Of a stretch of DNA of 64,000 nt, positions 36,171 through 43,695 are shown piece after piece (within the stretch, counting starts at the first letter, position 1; the number at the start of each line of letters is the position of its first letter). The translations under genes and the position numbers were made by a program. The DNA is taken from the NCBI GenBank assembly GCA_964235485.1, contig CAXSAZ010000009.1, positions 1-64,000 on the forward strand, read 5' to 3'. The DNA comes from CAHJXG01 sp964235485. Its GTDB lineage: Bacteria; Pseudomonadota; Alphaproteobacteria; Acetobacterales; Acetobacteraceae. The notes below the pieces were generated by a model, which saw only the letters and a list, made by a program, of their open reading frames with translations, was not told the origin of the DNA and did not search any database.

Positions 36171-37490
36171 ATGGAACCTACGGCTGACCTGGCGGCCGAC
36201 TACGAGGCGCTGCTCCAATTCCTTTATCTGTGCCCGCACGGCATGGCGCAGTTCGACCGCACCGGCGCCATCTCCATGGCCAACCCGGCCTTCGCCTGCC
36301 TCGCCATGCCGCTGCTTGCGCCGGGGAAGGCGCTCGACAACCTGGCCAACGTGCTGGAACCCTTCCTGCCGGAGCTGCAGAGCCTGCTGCAGAACCCGGT
36401 TGCCCGCGGCATGATCTGCGACGGCGTGCGCGTGCATCTCGGTCCCGCGGCGCCGGGGCAAGATCCGCGGGTGCTGTGCCTGACCGTGGTGCGCATGGAC
36501 CGGGACCGGCACATGGCCGTGCTGTCGGACGTGACCCGGCAGGCCGCGCAGGAACGCCGCCTCCGGGAAAGCGAGGCGTGGTTTGCCGCCGTGGTGCAGG
36601 GCGTGGACGATTACGCCATCCTGACCGTGGACGAGGATGGGCGCTTGTGCGACTGGAACGTTTCCGGGGAGCGCTTGTTTGGCCGGGCCGCAGCGGATGT
36701 GGTAGGGCAGCACGCCAGCGGCGTGGTCACGTCCGGCGACGCCGATCCGGCGGCGTTCCGCCACCGCTTGCAGGACGCGACGCGCGAAGGCTGGCACCTG
36801 GACGAGGGCTGGCGCGAGCGTGGCGATGGGAGCCGTTTCTGGGGCACCTGCATGGTGTCGCCGCTGCAGGTCGGCGATGAGGGAAAAGAGGCGTCGCCGA
36901 AGCTCTACATGATGGTGGTGCGCGACGTCAGCGAACGGCGCCACTCGGCGGACGAGTTGCGGCGCGCGTTGACGGCGGACCACCTGACCGGCGTGCTGAA
37001 CCGGCGCTGCTTCCTGGAGCGTGGCGAGCAGGAGTTGCGGCGCCACGCTTGGCGCGGCGGCCATTGCTGCGTCGCGATGGTTGACGCCGACCATTTCAAA
37101 TTGGTCAACGACACGCATGGGCACGCTGCCGGCGATGCCGCCCTACGCGCCATCGCCGAGGTGCTTCGGAAGGAAACCCGCGAAGGCGATCTGGTCGGCC
37201 GCCTGGGCGGGGAGGAGTTCGCGGTGATAATGCCGGCGACCGCCCCCAAGCTGGCCGAGCAGGTGGCCGAGCGGCTGCGCGCGGGTGTGGCCGCCCTGCA
37301 ACTGACCCACCAGGGGCGTCCTGTCCCGCTGACGGTCAGCATCGGCATCTCCGTCGATGGAACGGTTGATCTGAAGCGGTTGCTGGCCGACGCGGACGCC
37401 GCCCTTTACGAGGCGAAACGGTCCGGCCGCAACCGCGTGTGCAGGTCAGGGACGGCACCGGCCGCCGCCGAGGCCGAGGGGGTCGGGTAA
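36171..37490 (+). CDS. PAS-PAS-GGDEF diguanylate cyclase
   Basis: A 439-residue soluble diguanylate cyclase making c-di-GMP from GTP. Two PAS-like domains (about 12-120 and 130-265, the second with ILTVDEDGRLCDWNVSGERL) precede a GGDEF domain with an intact active site GGEEF (346-350) and a product-inhibition I-site REGD five residues upstream. DADHFKLVNDTHGHAAGD is the standard GTP-binding stretch. The ATG at 36171 lies one base after the pyp stop; earlier TTG/GTG starts would overlap pyp. The coupling suggests stoichiometric synthesis, and PYP may act on the N-terminal PAS domain in trans (inference). In other bacteria PYP is fused to signalling modules, some with GGDEF output. Confidence 0.92.
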   Translation: MEPTADLAADYEALLQFLYLCPHGMAQFDRTGAISMANPAFACLAMPLLAPGKALDNLANVLEPFLPELQSLLQNPVARGMICDGVRVHLGPAAPGQDPRVLCLTVVRMDRDRHMAVLSDVTRQAAQERRLRESEAWFAAVVQGVDDYAILTVDEDGRLCDWNVSGERLFGRAAADVVGQHASGVVTSGDADPAAFRHRLQDATREGWHLDEGWRERGDGSRFWGTCMVSPLQVGDEGKEASPKLYMMVVRDVSERRHSADELRRALTADHLTGVLNRRCFLERGEQELRRHAWRGGHCCVAMVDADHFKLVNDTHGHAAGDAALRAIAEVLRKETREGDLVGRLGGEEFAVIMPATAPKLAEQVAERLRAGVAALQLTHQGRPVPLTVSIGISVDGTVDLKRLLADADAALYEAKRSGRNRVCRSGTAPAAAEAEGVG

Positions 37491-37580
37491 GCCTCCAGCC
37501 CATTCCCTGCGCGCCGGCACCAGGCTCCCTGGCCCGGCTCGCAGGAGCACGAACGCCGGAAAGGGCATCGAGAAAGCCTG

Positions 37581-37865
37581 TCAAACGCCGAGGCAACGGT
37601 GCATCAGCTCCGTGTCAGCCCGCAGCGCGTCAGGCGGCCCGTCAAAGGCGATGCTGCCTTTGACCAACACCGTGCTGCGATCCACCACGGACAGCACCGC
37701 CGCCACGGTTTCATCGACCACCACGGCCGCGATGCCGCTGTCCCGCACCACGGAGACGACGCGCCAGATCTCGTCGCGGACCAGCGGCGCCAGCCCTTCC
37801 GTTGCCTCGTCCAGGATCAGCAGGCGGGGGCTGGTCATCAGCGCCCGCCCGATGGAGAGCATCAC
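37581..37865 (-). pseudogene. Truncated LivF-type ABC ATPase (C-terminal third)
   Basis: About 94 codons of the C-terminal part of a branched-chain amino-acid ABC transporter ATPase: MLSIGRALMTSPRLLILDEA (Walker B) with TEGLAPLVRDEIWRVV, ending in the typical RCLGV. The Walker A motif, Q-loop and most of the signature motif are missing because the LysR gene abuts the 5' side (its stop is at 37874). It is a broken gene left by rearrangement, and differs from the intact LivF at 52049-52777. Confidence 0.8.
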
Positions 37866-37873
37866 GGGGTGGC

Positions 37874-38848
37874 TTACCGGGGCCTGGACGAGGAGGGCGC
37901 CGCCACGCCCTGCCTTGCTGTTTGGCCGCCGCGAGGTCGGCTCGCGTCCGACAGTGCCGCTTCCTGGTGCGCCGCGGGCCGGGTCCGGCGGTCCCGGACC
38001 GCGGCCAGGAACGCGCCGAGCGCGCTGGAAACATAGGCGTCGCGGCGGCGGACCAGCACCGTGTCGACCCGCGCCTCGGCCGCGGGCAGCTCGTGCACGG
38101 CGACCCGGTTCTCGCGCCGGGCCGGCTCGGCCACGCCGCGGGGCAGCAGGGTCACGCCCGCCCCGGCCGCGACGCAGCCGATGATGCCGTCGAGGGTGCC
38201 GAACTCGAACCGGCGCACCCCGGTGGCGCCGCGGGCTGCCAGCACCGCCTCCAACCGTTGCCGGTACGAGCACCCGGCCCGGAACACCAGCAGCTTGATC
38301 CCGCCCGCCTGCGCCAGCGCGTCCAGGCCGCGCACGCCCGGCGCCGTGACCACCACCAGCTCCTCCTCGAACGCCGCTTCCTCGTGCAGGTCGGGGTGCG
38401 CCACCGGGCCGGCCACCAGGGCGGCATCGAGCCGGTGCTCCAGCACGTCCCGGACCAGCGCCGCCGTGGGGCCGGTGCCGACGGCCAGCTCCACCTCGGG
38501 GTAGGCGCGCGCATAGGACGCGAGCAGCGCGGGCAGGCGCAGCGCCGCCGTGGTTTCCATGGCGCCGAGGCGCAACGGGCCGCGCGGCGCCCCGTCGTCG
38601 GCCGCGGCCCGGCGCGCGTCCGCCGCGAGCGCCCGGATGCGCCCGGCGTAGGGCAGCAAGCGCCGCCCGGCCGCGGTCAGGGCGACGCCGCGGCTGTGCC
38701 GCTCGAACAAGCGGGCGCCGAGTTCCGCTTCCAGCGCCTTCAAGCGCGCCGTCACGTTGGACTGCACCGTATGCAGCGCGCCTGCGGCCCGCGTGACGCC
38801 CCCGTGCTCCGCGACGGCGGCGAACGTTTCCAAGTCCAGCAGGTCCAT
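37874..38848 (-). CDS. LysR-family transcriptional regulator
   Basis: A 324-residue LysR protein. The helix-turn-helix (MDLLDLETFAAVAEHGGVTR to LFERHSRGVALTAAGRRLLP) is followed by a co-inducer domain (about 90-290). The ATG at 38848 was preferred; an ATG at 38860 sits directly on its GGAG. The C-terminal 35 residues (RTRPAAHQEAALSD onward) are low-complexity and probably new sequence gained where the gene joins the broken livF. It is divergent from a truncated nitronate monooxygenase fused to an MFS transporter region, its likely original target. Confidence 0.88.
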   Translation of the reverse strand: MDLLDLETFAAVAEHGGVTRAAGALHTVQSNVTARLKALEAELGARLFERHSRGVALTAAGRRLLPYAGRIRALAADARRAAADDGAPRGPLRLGAMETTAALRLPALLASYARAYPEVELAVGTGPTAALVRDVLEHRLDAALVAGPVAHPDLHEEAAFEEELVVVTAPGVRGLDALAQAGGIKLLVFRAGCSYRQRLEAVLAARGATGVRRFEFGTLDGIIGCVAAGAGVTLLPRGVAEPARRENRVAVHELPAAEARVDTVLVRRRDAYVSSALGAFLAAVRDRRTRPAAHQEAALSDASRPRGGQTARQGVAAPSSSRPR

Positions 38849-38951
38849 GCGCCCGTCCATCTCCGATGCAGATGACCGCGATCATGACAAATCATTTCCG
38901 CTCATGTCCAGGGGTGGGCACACTGGCCGGGTCCGCATCCAAGGAGCCGCC

Positions 38952-39068
38952 ATGCCGGTCTCGACGCGCTTGACCGAACTGCTGGGCGTGCAGCGCCCGA
39001 TCCTGCTCGCGGGCCTCCTGTCCGACAGCCGCCTCGCCGCCGCCGTCAGCCGGGCAGCTCCCCGTTGA
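38952..39068 (+). pseudogene. Nitronate monooxygenase N-terminal fragment
   Basis: A 38-codon frame, MPVSTRLTELLGVQRPILLA then GLLSDSRLAAAVSRA, matches the first strand and helix of nitronate monooxygenase (2-nitropropane dioxygenase) proteins. AAGGAG five bases upstream is an excellent ribosome binding site. The frame stops after PR where the MFS gene begins (overlapping by four bases). The original gene, divergent from LysR, has lost all but its 5' end; the leader may now serve to couple translation into the transporter gene. Confidence 0.7.
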
Positions 39069-40348
39069 CGAGGCATGGGCAAGCGGCGGCGGAGGCCGGA
39101 CCCGTCGCCCTGGCCCTGGGCGGGATGCTGGCGCTGGCGGCGGCCATCGGCGTGGGCCGCTTCGTTTACACGCCCATCCTGCCCGCCATGGCCGAGGCGC
39201 TGGGGCTGACCGGGGGCGAGGCGGGCCTGATCGCCTCGGCCAACTTCGTCGGCTACCTTGCCGGCGCGCTGCTGGCCGCGGCGCCGCGCTTGCCGGGGTC
39301 GCGGCGGGCCTGGCTGCTCGGCGCGCTCGCCGCGGGCGCCGCGACGACGGGCGCCATGGGCCTCGTTTCCTCCTTGCCCGCCTTTCTCGTTCTGCGCGGC
39401 ATCGGCGGCGCGGCCAGCGCCTTTGTGCTCGTTTTCGCTTCCGCGCTCGTGCTCGACCGGCTCGCGCTGGCGGGCCGGGGCGGCTTGTCGGCGCTGCACT
39501 TCGCCGGCGTGGGCGTGGGCATCGCGCTTTCGGCCGCGCTCGTTTCGGCGCTGCTGGCCGCCGGCGCCGGCTGGCGCGCCCTTTGGCTCGCGTCGGGCGC
39601 GGCTTCGTTGGCCGCCTTGGCGGGCGTGGCTTTGCTGGTGCCCGGAAGCGGGCCGCCGCGGGCCGCGCCCGGGTCGTCCCCGCCGGGCGCGGGCGGGGAC
39701 GTCCCGATGAGGCGCTGGGCCGTGGCCTACGGCTTGTTCGGGTTCGGCTACGTCGTCACGGCGACGTTCCTGGTCGCCATCGTGCGGGCCGGCCCCGAGG
39801 TCCGCGCGGCGGAGCCTTTCGTTTGGGCGGTCGTGGGCGCCGCGGCGGCGCCCTCCGTGGCGGCGTGGGAGCGGCTCGGAACCCGGTGGGGCGTTGCGCG
39901 CGCGTTCGCGGCGGCCTGCCTGGTCGAGGCCGCGGGCGTGGCGGCAAGCGTGCTGTGGCCGACCGCGGCGGGCGCGCTGCTGGCCGCGGCGCTCCTGGGC
40001 GGGACGTTCATGGGCATCACGGCGCTGGGCCTCGTGGGCGGGCGGCGGCTCGCGGCCGGGGGCGACCCGCGCCGCGCGTTCGGCTTGCTGACCGCCGCGT
40101 TCGGCGTCGGGCAGATCGTCGGGCCGGCGCTTGCGGGCTACCTGCATGACCATGGGCGGCGCTTGGTTTCGCCCGCGGCGGGCGGCTTCGTGCTGCCGTC
40201 CCTTCTGGCCGCCGGTGTGCTCGTCGCCGCGGCCGCCGCGGCGGCCGGGGTGCGCCTGCCGGCGGCTGTGGACGGCGTGCGGGCGCCGCGGTCCGGAAGG
40301 GGAAGCGCGGACGGCCTCCCGGCCGAGCGGCGCCGCCCAGGGGCGTAG
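39065..40348 (+). CDS. MFS transporter, YbfB/YjiJ type
   Basis: A 427-residue major facilitator with about twelve membrane segments. The early motif AIGVGRFVYTPILPAMAEAL is the hallmark of the YbfB/YjiJ group, whose substrates are unknown. Codon use is extremely GC-rich, with Ala and Gly dominating. The start is a TTG at 39065 overlapping the stop of the nitronate monooxygenase fragment; translation probably depends on coupling to that leader. An IS630 tail begins 12 bases after the stop. Confidence 0.87.
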   Translation: MTRHGQAAAEAGPVALALGGMLALAAAIGVGRFVYTPILPAMAEALGLTGGEAGLIASANFVGYLAGALLAAAPRLPGSRRAWLLGALAAGAATTGAMGLVSSLPAFLVLRGIGGAASAFVLVFASALVLDRLALAGRGGLSALHFAGVGVGIALSAALVSALLAAGAGWRALWLASGAASLAALAGVALLVPGSGPPRAAPGSSPPGAGGDVPMRRWAVAYGLFGFGYVVTATFLVAIVRAGPEVRAAEPFVWAVVGAAAAPSVAAWERLGTRWGVARAFAAACLVEAAGVAASVLWPTAAGALLAAALLGGTFMGITALGLVGGRRLAAGGDPRRAFGLLTAAFGVGQIVGPALAGYLHDHGRRLVSPAAGGFVLPSLLAAGVLVAAAAAAAGVRLPAAVDGVRAPRSGRGSADGLPAERRRPGA

Positions 40349-40359
40349 CCGCGGGCAAG

Positions 40360-40476
40360 GCGACGCTGGAGCGCCATGCCGCCGCATGGCAGCGCCGACG
40401 CAACGCCGCCGCCAAAGCAGACTGGCGCTTCACCACCGCTGACGCCCGCATCGAACCGCGGAAACTCTACCCGTCA
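40360..40476 (+). pseudogene. IS630-family transposase C-terminal fragment
   Basis: Read in the plus frame this stretch gives ATLERHAAAWQRRRN and KADWRFTTADARIEPRKLYP, the characteristic C-terminal tail of IS630-type transposases. Everything upstream is missing and the frame runs on past the usual end, so it is an inactive scrap. It lies between the MFS gene and the oxalate decarboxylase promoter. Confidence 0.65.
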
Positions 40477-40500
40477 GCTTCAAAGTTGACAGAGTGTCTG

Positions 40501-40516
40501 GTACGATTGAACGTAC
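40501..40516. promoter_or_regulatory. Short palindrome upstream of oxalate decarboxylase
   Basis: GTACG and CGTAC arms flank a six-base spacer 175 bases before the oxalate decarboxylase start, just after a TTGACA hexamer at 40486. Together they may mark a regulated promoter. No -10 box at ideal spacing was found, so this is tentative. The rest of the leader to 40690 shows no gene. Confidence 0.3.
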
Positions 40517-40690
40517 GACATCATCCCAAGGTGGTGCAGGCGTCAGCCGCTGCTCGGGGGCTTGCCGCCTTGTCATGCAGGGCGTGCATACTTGTATGCA
40601 AAGACCGAATTTGCGGCCGGCCGCTTCCGCCTGCTTGGTAGCTGCAGGCTGTGACATGCGATCAGCCATGATTTCACCAACGAGGAACTG

Positions 40691-41866
40691 ATGAACTCAC
40701 TGAATCGACGTGGATTGCTTGGCAGTGCCGCTTTGGGCGCAGGCGGGCTGGCGCTGGCCGGCACAGCGCAGGCGGCCCAGCCGGGCGAGGGCGGGTTTGC
40801 GCGCAACGCGGTGCAACTGCCGCCGGGCGAGAAGGTCGTCAAGCATGACCAGGCCGACATCGAGGCGATGCCCGACTTCCACTTCTCGCTCGATGGCAAC
40901 AAGCCCAAGATCACGTCGGGCGGTTGGGCGAAGGAAGCCACTGTCCACCAGTTTCCAATCAGCACGGGCATTGCCGGCGTTCATATGTTCCTGGACCCCG
41001 GCGCGTCCCGCGAGCTGCATTGGCACGCCATCGCCGCCGAGTGGGCGTTTGTCATCGACGGTCGCTGCCAGACGGTGGTGCTGGACCCGTCGGGCGCCAG
41101 CGAGATCAACAACTACGAGCCGGGCGACCTGTGGTACTTCCCCAAGGGCCATGGCCATTCCATCCAGACCATCGGCGACAAGCCTTGCCACTTCGTCCTG
41201 TCCTTCGACAACGGCGCCTTCTCCGAGCACGGCACGTTCTCGATCACCGACTGGGTTGATGTGACCCCCAAGGACATGCTGGCGATGAACTTCGGCTTGC
41301 CGAAGGACGTGTTCGACGCTTTCCCCAAGGGCGAGGCCTACATCCAGTCGGGGCCGATCCTGGCCGCGTCGGACGCGCTCGATGCGCCATGGCCGAAGGA
41401 GTCCACCCACAAGTTCCGGCTGCTCCACGACGCCAAGGCCGTGCGCGACTTCGACGGCGGCACGTTCCGCCTCGCATCCATGGACGAGTTCCCGACGTCC
41501 AAGACCATGTCGGGCGGCATCATGACCATCAAGCCCGGCGCCATGCGGAACCTCCATTGGAACCCGAACGCCAACGAGTGGCACTACTACCTGCGCGGCA
41601 AGGGCCAGGTCGCCTCGTTCGGGTCGGGCGGGCGCAGCAGGGTTGCCACCTTCAACCCGGGCGACGTCGCCTACATCCCGGCCGGCTTCGGCCACGCGAT
41701 CAAGAACATCGGCAACGAGGATCTGGAGATCGTGCAAACCTGGGACGCCGGCAAGTTCGAGGAGATCGACCTCGACAAGTGGGTGAAATCCAGCCCGCGC
41801 TATCTGCTGTCGAACAACTTCAACGGCGTGCCCGACGCCACGATCGCAAAGCTCAAGCAGGGCTAG
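40691..41866 (+). CDS. oxdC: Bicupin oxalate decarboxylase family protein
   Basis: A 391-residue double cupin exported by a twin-arginine-like signal (NRRGLLGSAALGAGGLALAG). The enzyme family converts oxalate to formate and CO2 with manganese in each cupin. Cupin 1 has complete ligands (RELHWHAIAAEW and FPKGHGHSIQ) and a lid sequence SEHGT where the Bacillus enzyme has SENST. Cupin 2 has LHWNPNANEW and PAGFGHAIKN: the second His of the HxH pair is Asn. The lid change and the lost ligand could shift activity towards oxidase or leave only one working site (inference). The gene stands alone, ended by a strong nested hairpin, and converges with a LysR gene. Confidence 0.88.
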   Translation: MNSLNRRGLLGSAALGAGGLALAGTAQAAQPGEGGFARNAVQLPPGEKVVKHDQADIEAMPDFHFSLDGNKPKITSGGWAKEATVHQFPISTGIAGVHMFLDPGASRELHWHAIAAEWAFVIDGRCQTVVLDPSGASEINNYEPGDLWYFPKGHGHSIQTIGDKPCHFVLSFDNGAFSEHGTFSITDWVDVTPKDMLAMNFGLPKDVFDAFPKGEAYIQSGPILAASDALDAPWPKESTHKFRLLHDAKAVRDFDGGTFRLASMDEFPTSKTMSGGIMTIKPGAMRNLHWNPNANEWHYYLRGKGQVASFGSGGRSRVATFNPGDVAYIPAGFGHAIKNIGNEDLEIVQTWDAGKFEEIDLDKWVKSSPRYLLSNNFNGVPDATIAKLKQG

Positions 41867-41872
41867 AGGTCG

Positions 41873-41909
41873 GGTGCAGCCGGTGCCTTTGCAAAGGGCC
41901 GGCTGCACC
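41873..41909 (+). terminator. Nested hairpin terminator after oxalate decarboxylase
   Basis: Perfect 11-base arms (GGTGCAGCCGG and its complement) enclose a second perfect hairpin, CCTTT-GC-AAAGG. It starts seven bases after the oxalate decarboxylase stop and lies between convergent genes, so it can stop transcription from both sides. No long T run follows. Confidence 0.65.
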
Positions 41910-41931
41910 GCCCTTCTCCGGCGGCTTCAGT

Positions 41932-41947
41932 CCCCGCAACTGCGGGG
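41932..41947 (-). terminator. Short GC-rich hairpin downstream of LysR
   Basis: CCCCGC and GCGGGG arms around AACT, 31 bases beyond the stop of the minus-strand LysR gene. It may act with the adjacent nested hairpin as a bidirectional terminator. Confidence 0.45.
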
Positions 41948-41977
41948 AGGGACGGCTCGGCATGAGGGCATAAGCCG

Positions 41978-42880
41978 CTACATCAGGTGGGCGACACGCA
42001 AAACGAGGCTGCGCAGCCAGCGGTGCGCGGGAACGTCGTCGAGCCGGCGGTGCCACAGCATGGCCGTCACCACTTGCGGCGAAGCAAACGGCAGCCGTAT
42101 GACCTCAAGGGGCGCGATCAAAGCGAAAGCTTGCGCCGTGCGCTCCCCAAGCACCGTGATCATGTCCGACTGCGTCAGCACCGCGGTGGCGGCGAGCAGC
42201 GGCGCGCGGAGCGCCACATGGCGTGCCAAGCCGTGCCGTGCCAGTTCGGCATCCAGGAAATCCGTTTTCTCGCCGGTCGAGGACAGCACAAGGTGCGGAT
42301 AGTCTCCTAGCGCCGCCAGGCTCAGCTCGGTGCGGGTGGCCGGGTGGCCACGGCGCACCAGGGCAGCGAAGCCGTCCTCGAACAAGCGCAGGTCGGCGAA
42401 GCGCTCGTTGGAAGCGGCAAAGCCACCCAGCGCCAGGTCCAGCTCCGAGTGGTCAAGCCGCTGGACCAAGTCCATCGTGCCGCTCGGGCGCAGGTCGAGG
42501 CTCACGCCGGGCGCTTCCGCTGCCACCGCGGCTGCAATCGGGGCGGCTAGGACCAGCGCGGCGCGGTTGTCCAGCGCGATCACGAAGCTGCGGCCAGCGG
42601 TGGCCGGGTCGAACTCGGCGGCGCCCTCAAGTACTGCGCTCAGGCCCTGCAGCGCGGCGCGGACCGGGCCGGCGAGCCGCTTGGCGAAGGGCGTCGGCTC
42701 CATGCCGTCCGGGGTGCGCACGAACAGCTCGTCCTGCAAAGCGGCCCGCAGCCGGGCTAGGGCGTGGCTGATGGCGGGTTGGCTCATGTTGAGCCTCGTT
42801 GCCGCGCGGGTGACGCTGCGCGCCTGCGCCACGGCGTCGAATACGACGAGCAGGTTGAGGTCAAGCGTACGCCAGTTCAT
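41978..42880 (-). CDS. LysR-family regulator, paralogue A
   Basis: A 300-residue LysR protein beginning MNWRTLDLNLLVVFDAVAQA with the helix-turn-helix SVTRAATRLNMSQPAISHAL and a co-inducer domain containing LDLRPSGTMDLVQRLDHSEL. It is a close paralogue of the regulator at 43696-44601, sharing long identical runs such as AQAFA and AMLWHRRLDDVPAHRWLR. It converges with oxalate decarboxylase rather than diverging from a target, and its upstream side abuts IS remnants, so its target gene is not evident. Confidence 0.9.
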   Translation of the reverse strand: MNWRTLDLNLLVVFDAVAQARSVTRAATRLNMSQPAISHALARLRAALQDELFVRTPDGMEPTPFAKRLAGPVRAALQGLSAVLEGAAEFDPATAGRSFVIALDNRAALVLAAPIAAAVAAEAPGVSLDLRPSGTMDLVQRLDHSELDLALGGFAASNERFADLRLFEDGFAALVRRGHPATRTELSLAALGDYPHLVLSSTGEKTDFLDAELARHGLARHVALRAPLLAATAVLTQSDMITVLGERTAQAFALIAPLEVIRLPFASPQVVTAMLWHRRLDDVPAHRWLRSLVLRVAHLM

Positions 42881-42991
42881 GCGATATTCGTTTCAAGCTG
42901 AAGGATAGGGGGAACGCCCGGAGCAAAACGCCAGGGACAACGGAGCGGCGGTGCCGGCCGAGTAGCCAAGCAGCTTCCGACAAGTTTTGGC

Positions 42992-43133
42992 ATGGATGCC
43001 TGGCGGCGCATTCCTGGTTCAAGCTGGCGATGGCCCGGTGAATGGCGTGGTCGAGGTTGTCCGTGTCGCGGAAGGTGCGGTGCGCGCGGTGGTGGCGCTT
43101 GAGGTCGCGCCAGGTGTTTTCAACGGCGTTCAG
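42992..43133 (-). pseudogene. DDE transposase C-terminal fragment (probably IS630 type)
   Basis: The minus frame reads LNAVENTWRDLKRHHRAHRT and then DNLDHAIHRAIASLNQE, the C-terminal catalytic-Glu region of an IS630-like DDE transposase (the PELN-x-x-E-x-x-W type motif). The rest of the element is missing, replaced at 43134 by an ISAs1 fragment. Confidence 0.55.
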
Positions 43134-43174
43134 CTACTGCCATGGCACCCGCGCCCCCATGCAGCAACGGGCGC

Positions 43175-43489
43175 AAGGCCCCGGCACTGCTCGGAGAACC
43201 CCGCCATGAAGCACTGGAACGCGGCGCGGAACGCTTCGGGATCAAGCTGGCGGAACAAACGGCTGAGCGTGTCGTGGCTCGGCACCCCGTTGGCCGGCGT
43301 GGGGACGGCGCGCAGGAACGGCGCCTTGGGCTTCGCGAACGACGCCATGTCCGCCGCACCATGCCCGTTGCACAGCGCGATGGACGAAAGCTCATGGAAG
43401 CCGTGCAGCGCGGCATTGCCCGTCCCCGGGTCGTCCAACTCGTCCAAGACGCCATCTCCGTGCGCAACCCGTGCGCAACAAGGTAGCAT
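43175..43489 (-). pseudogene. ISAs1-family transposase N-terminal fragment
   Basis: The minus frame contains LDELDDPGTGNAALHGFHEL, then FLRAVPTPANGVPSHDTLSR and FRQLDPEAFRAAFQCFMAGF, the N-terminal associated domain of ISAs1-type DDE transposases. The catalytic core (IDGKTLR onward) is absent. Together with the adjoining fragment it marks repeated insertion between the two paralogous LysR genes. The rest of the 42881-43695 gap shows no gene. Confidence 0.7.
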
Positions 43490-43695
43490 CCATCAGCACC
43501 GCACCCAGCAAGCCCTTGCCACGTCAGCAACCTTTCGAGTGCGATTGCCCTGATGGCGCTGCGGAGAAAGCTGGACGGGGCTGGGCCGCACGGCTAATGC
43601 AAATCGGACACCGTGACATGCACGCCCGGCATACCCCCCGTCCGGACACTGCGGGCACGGCCCGGCGTGCCGCGCTGCCGACCCGGAGGCCGTCC

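Noticed and set aside
33643..37490. A tyrosine ammonia-lyase gene completing the PYP chromophore pathway
   Set aside because: No frame in the window shows the ASG (MIO) motif context of aromatic ammonia-lyases; if it exists it is outside this window.
42881..43695. A complete, active insertion sequence between the two LysR paralogues
   Set aside because: Only an ISAs1 N-terminal piece and an IS630-like C-terminal piece are present, without catalytic cores or matching terminal repeats.
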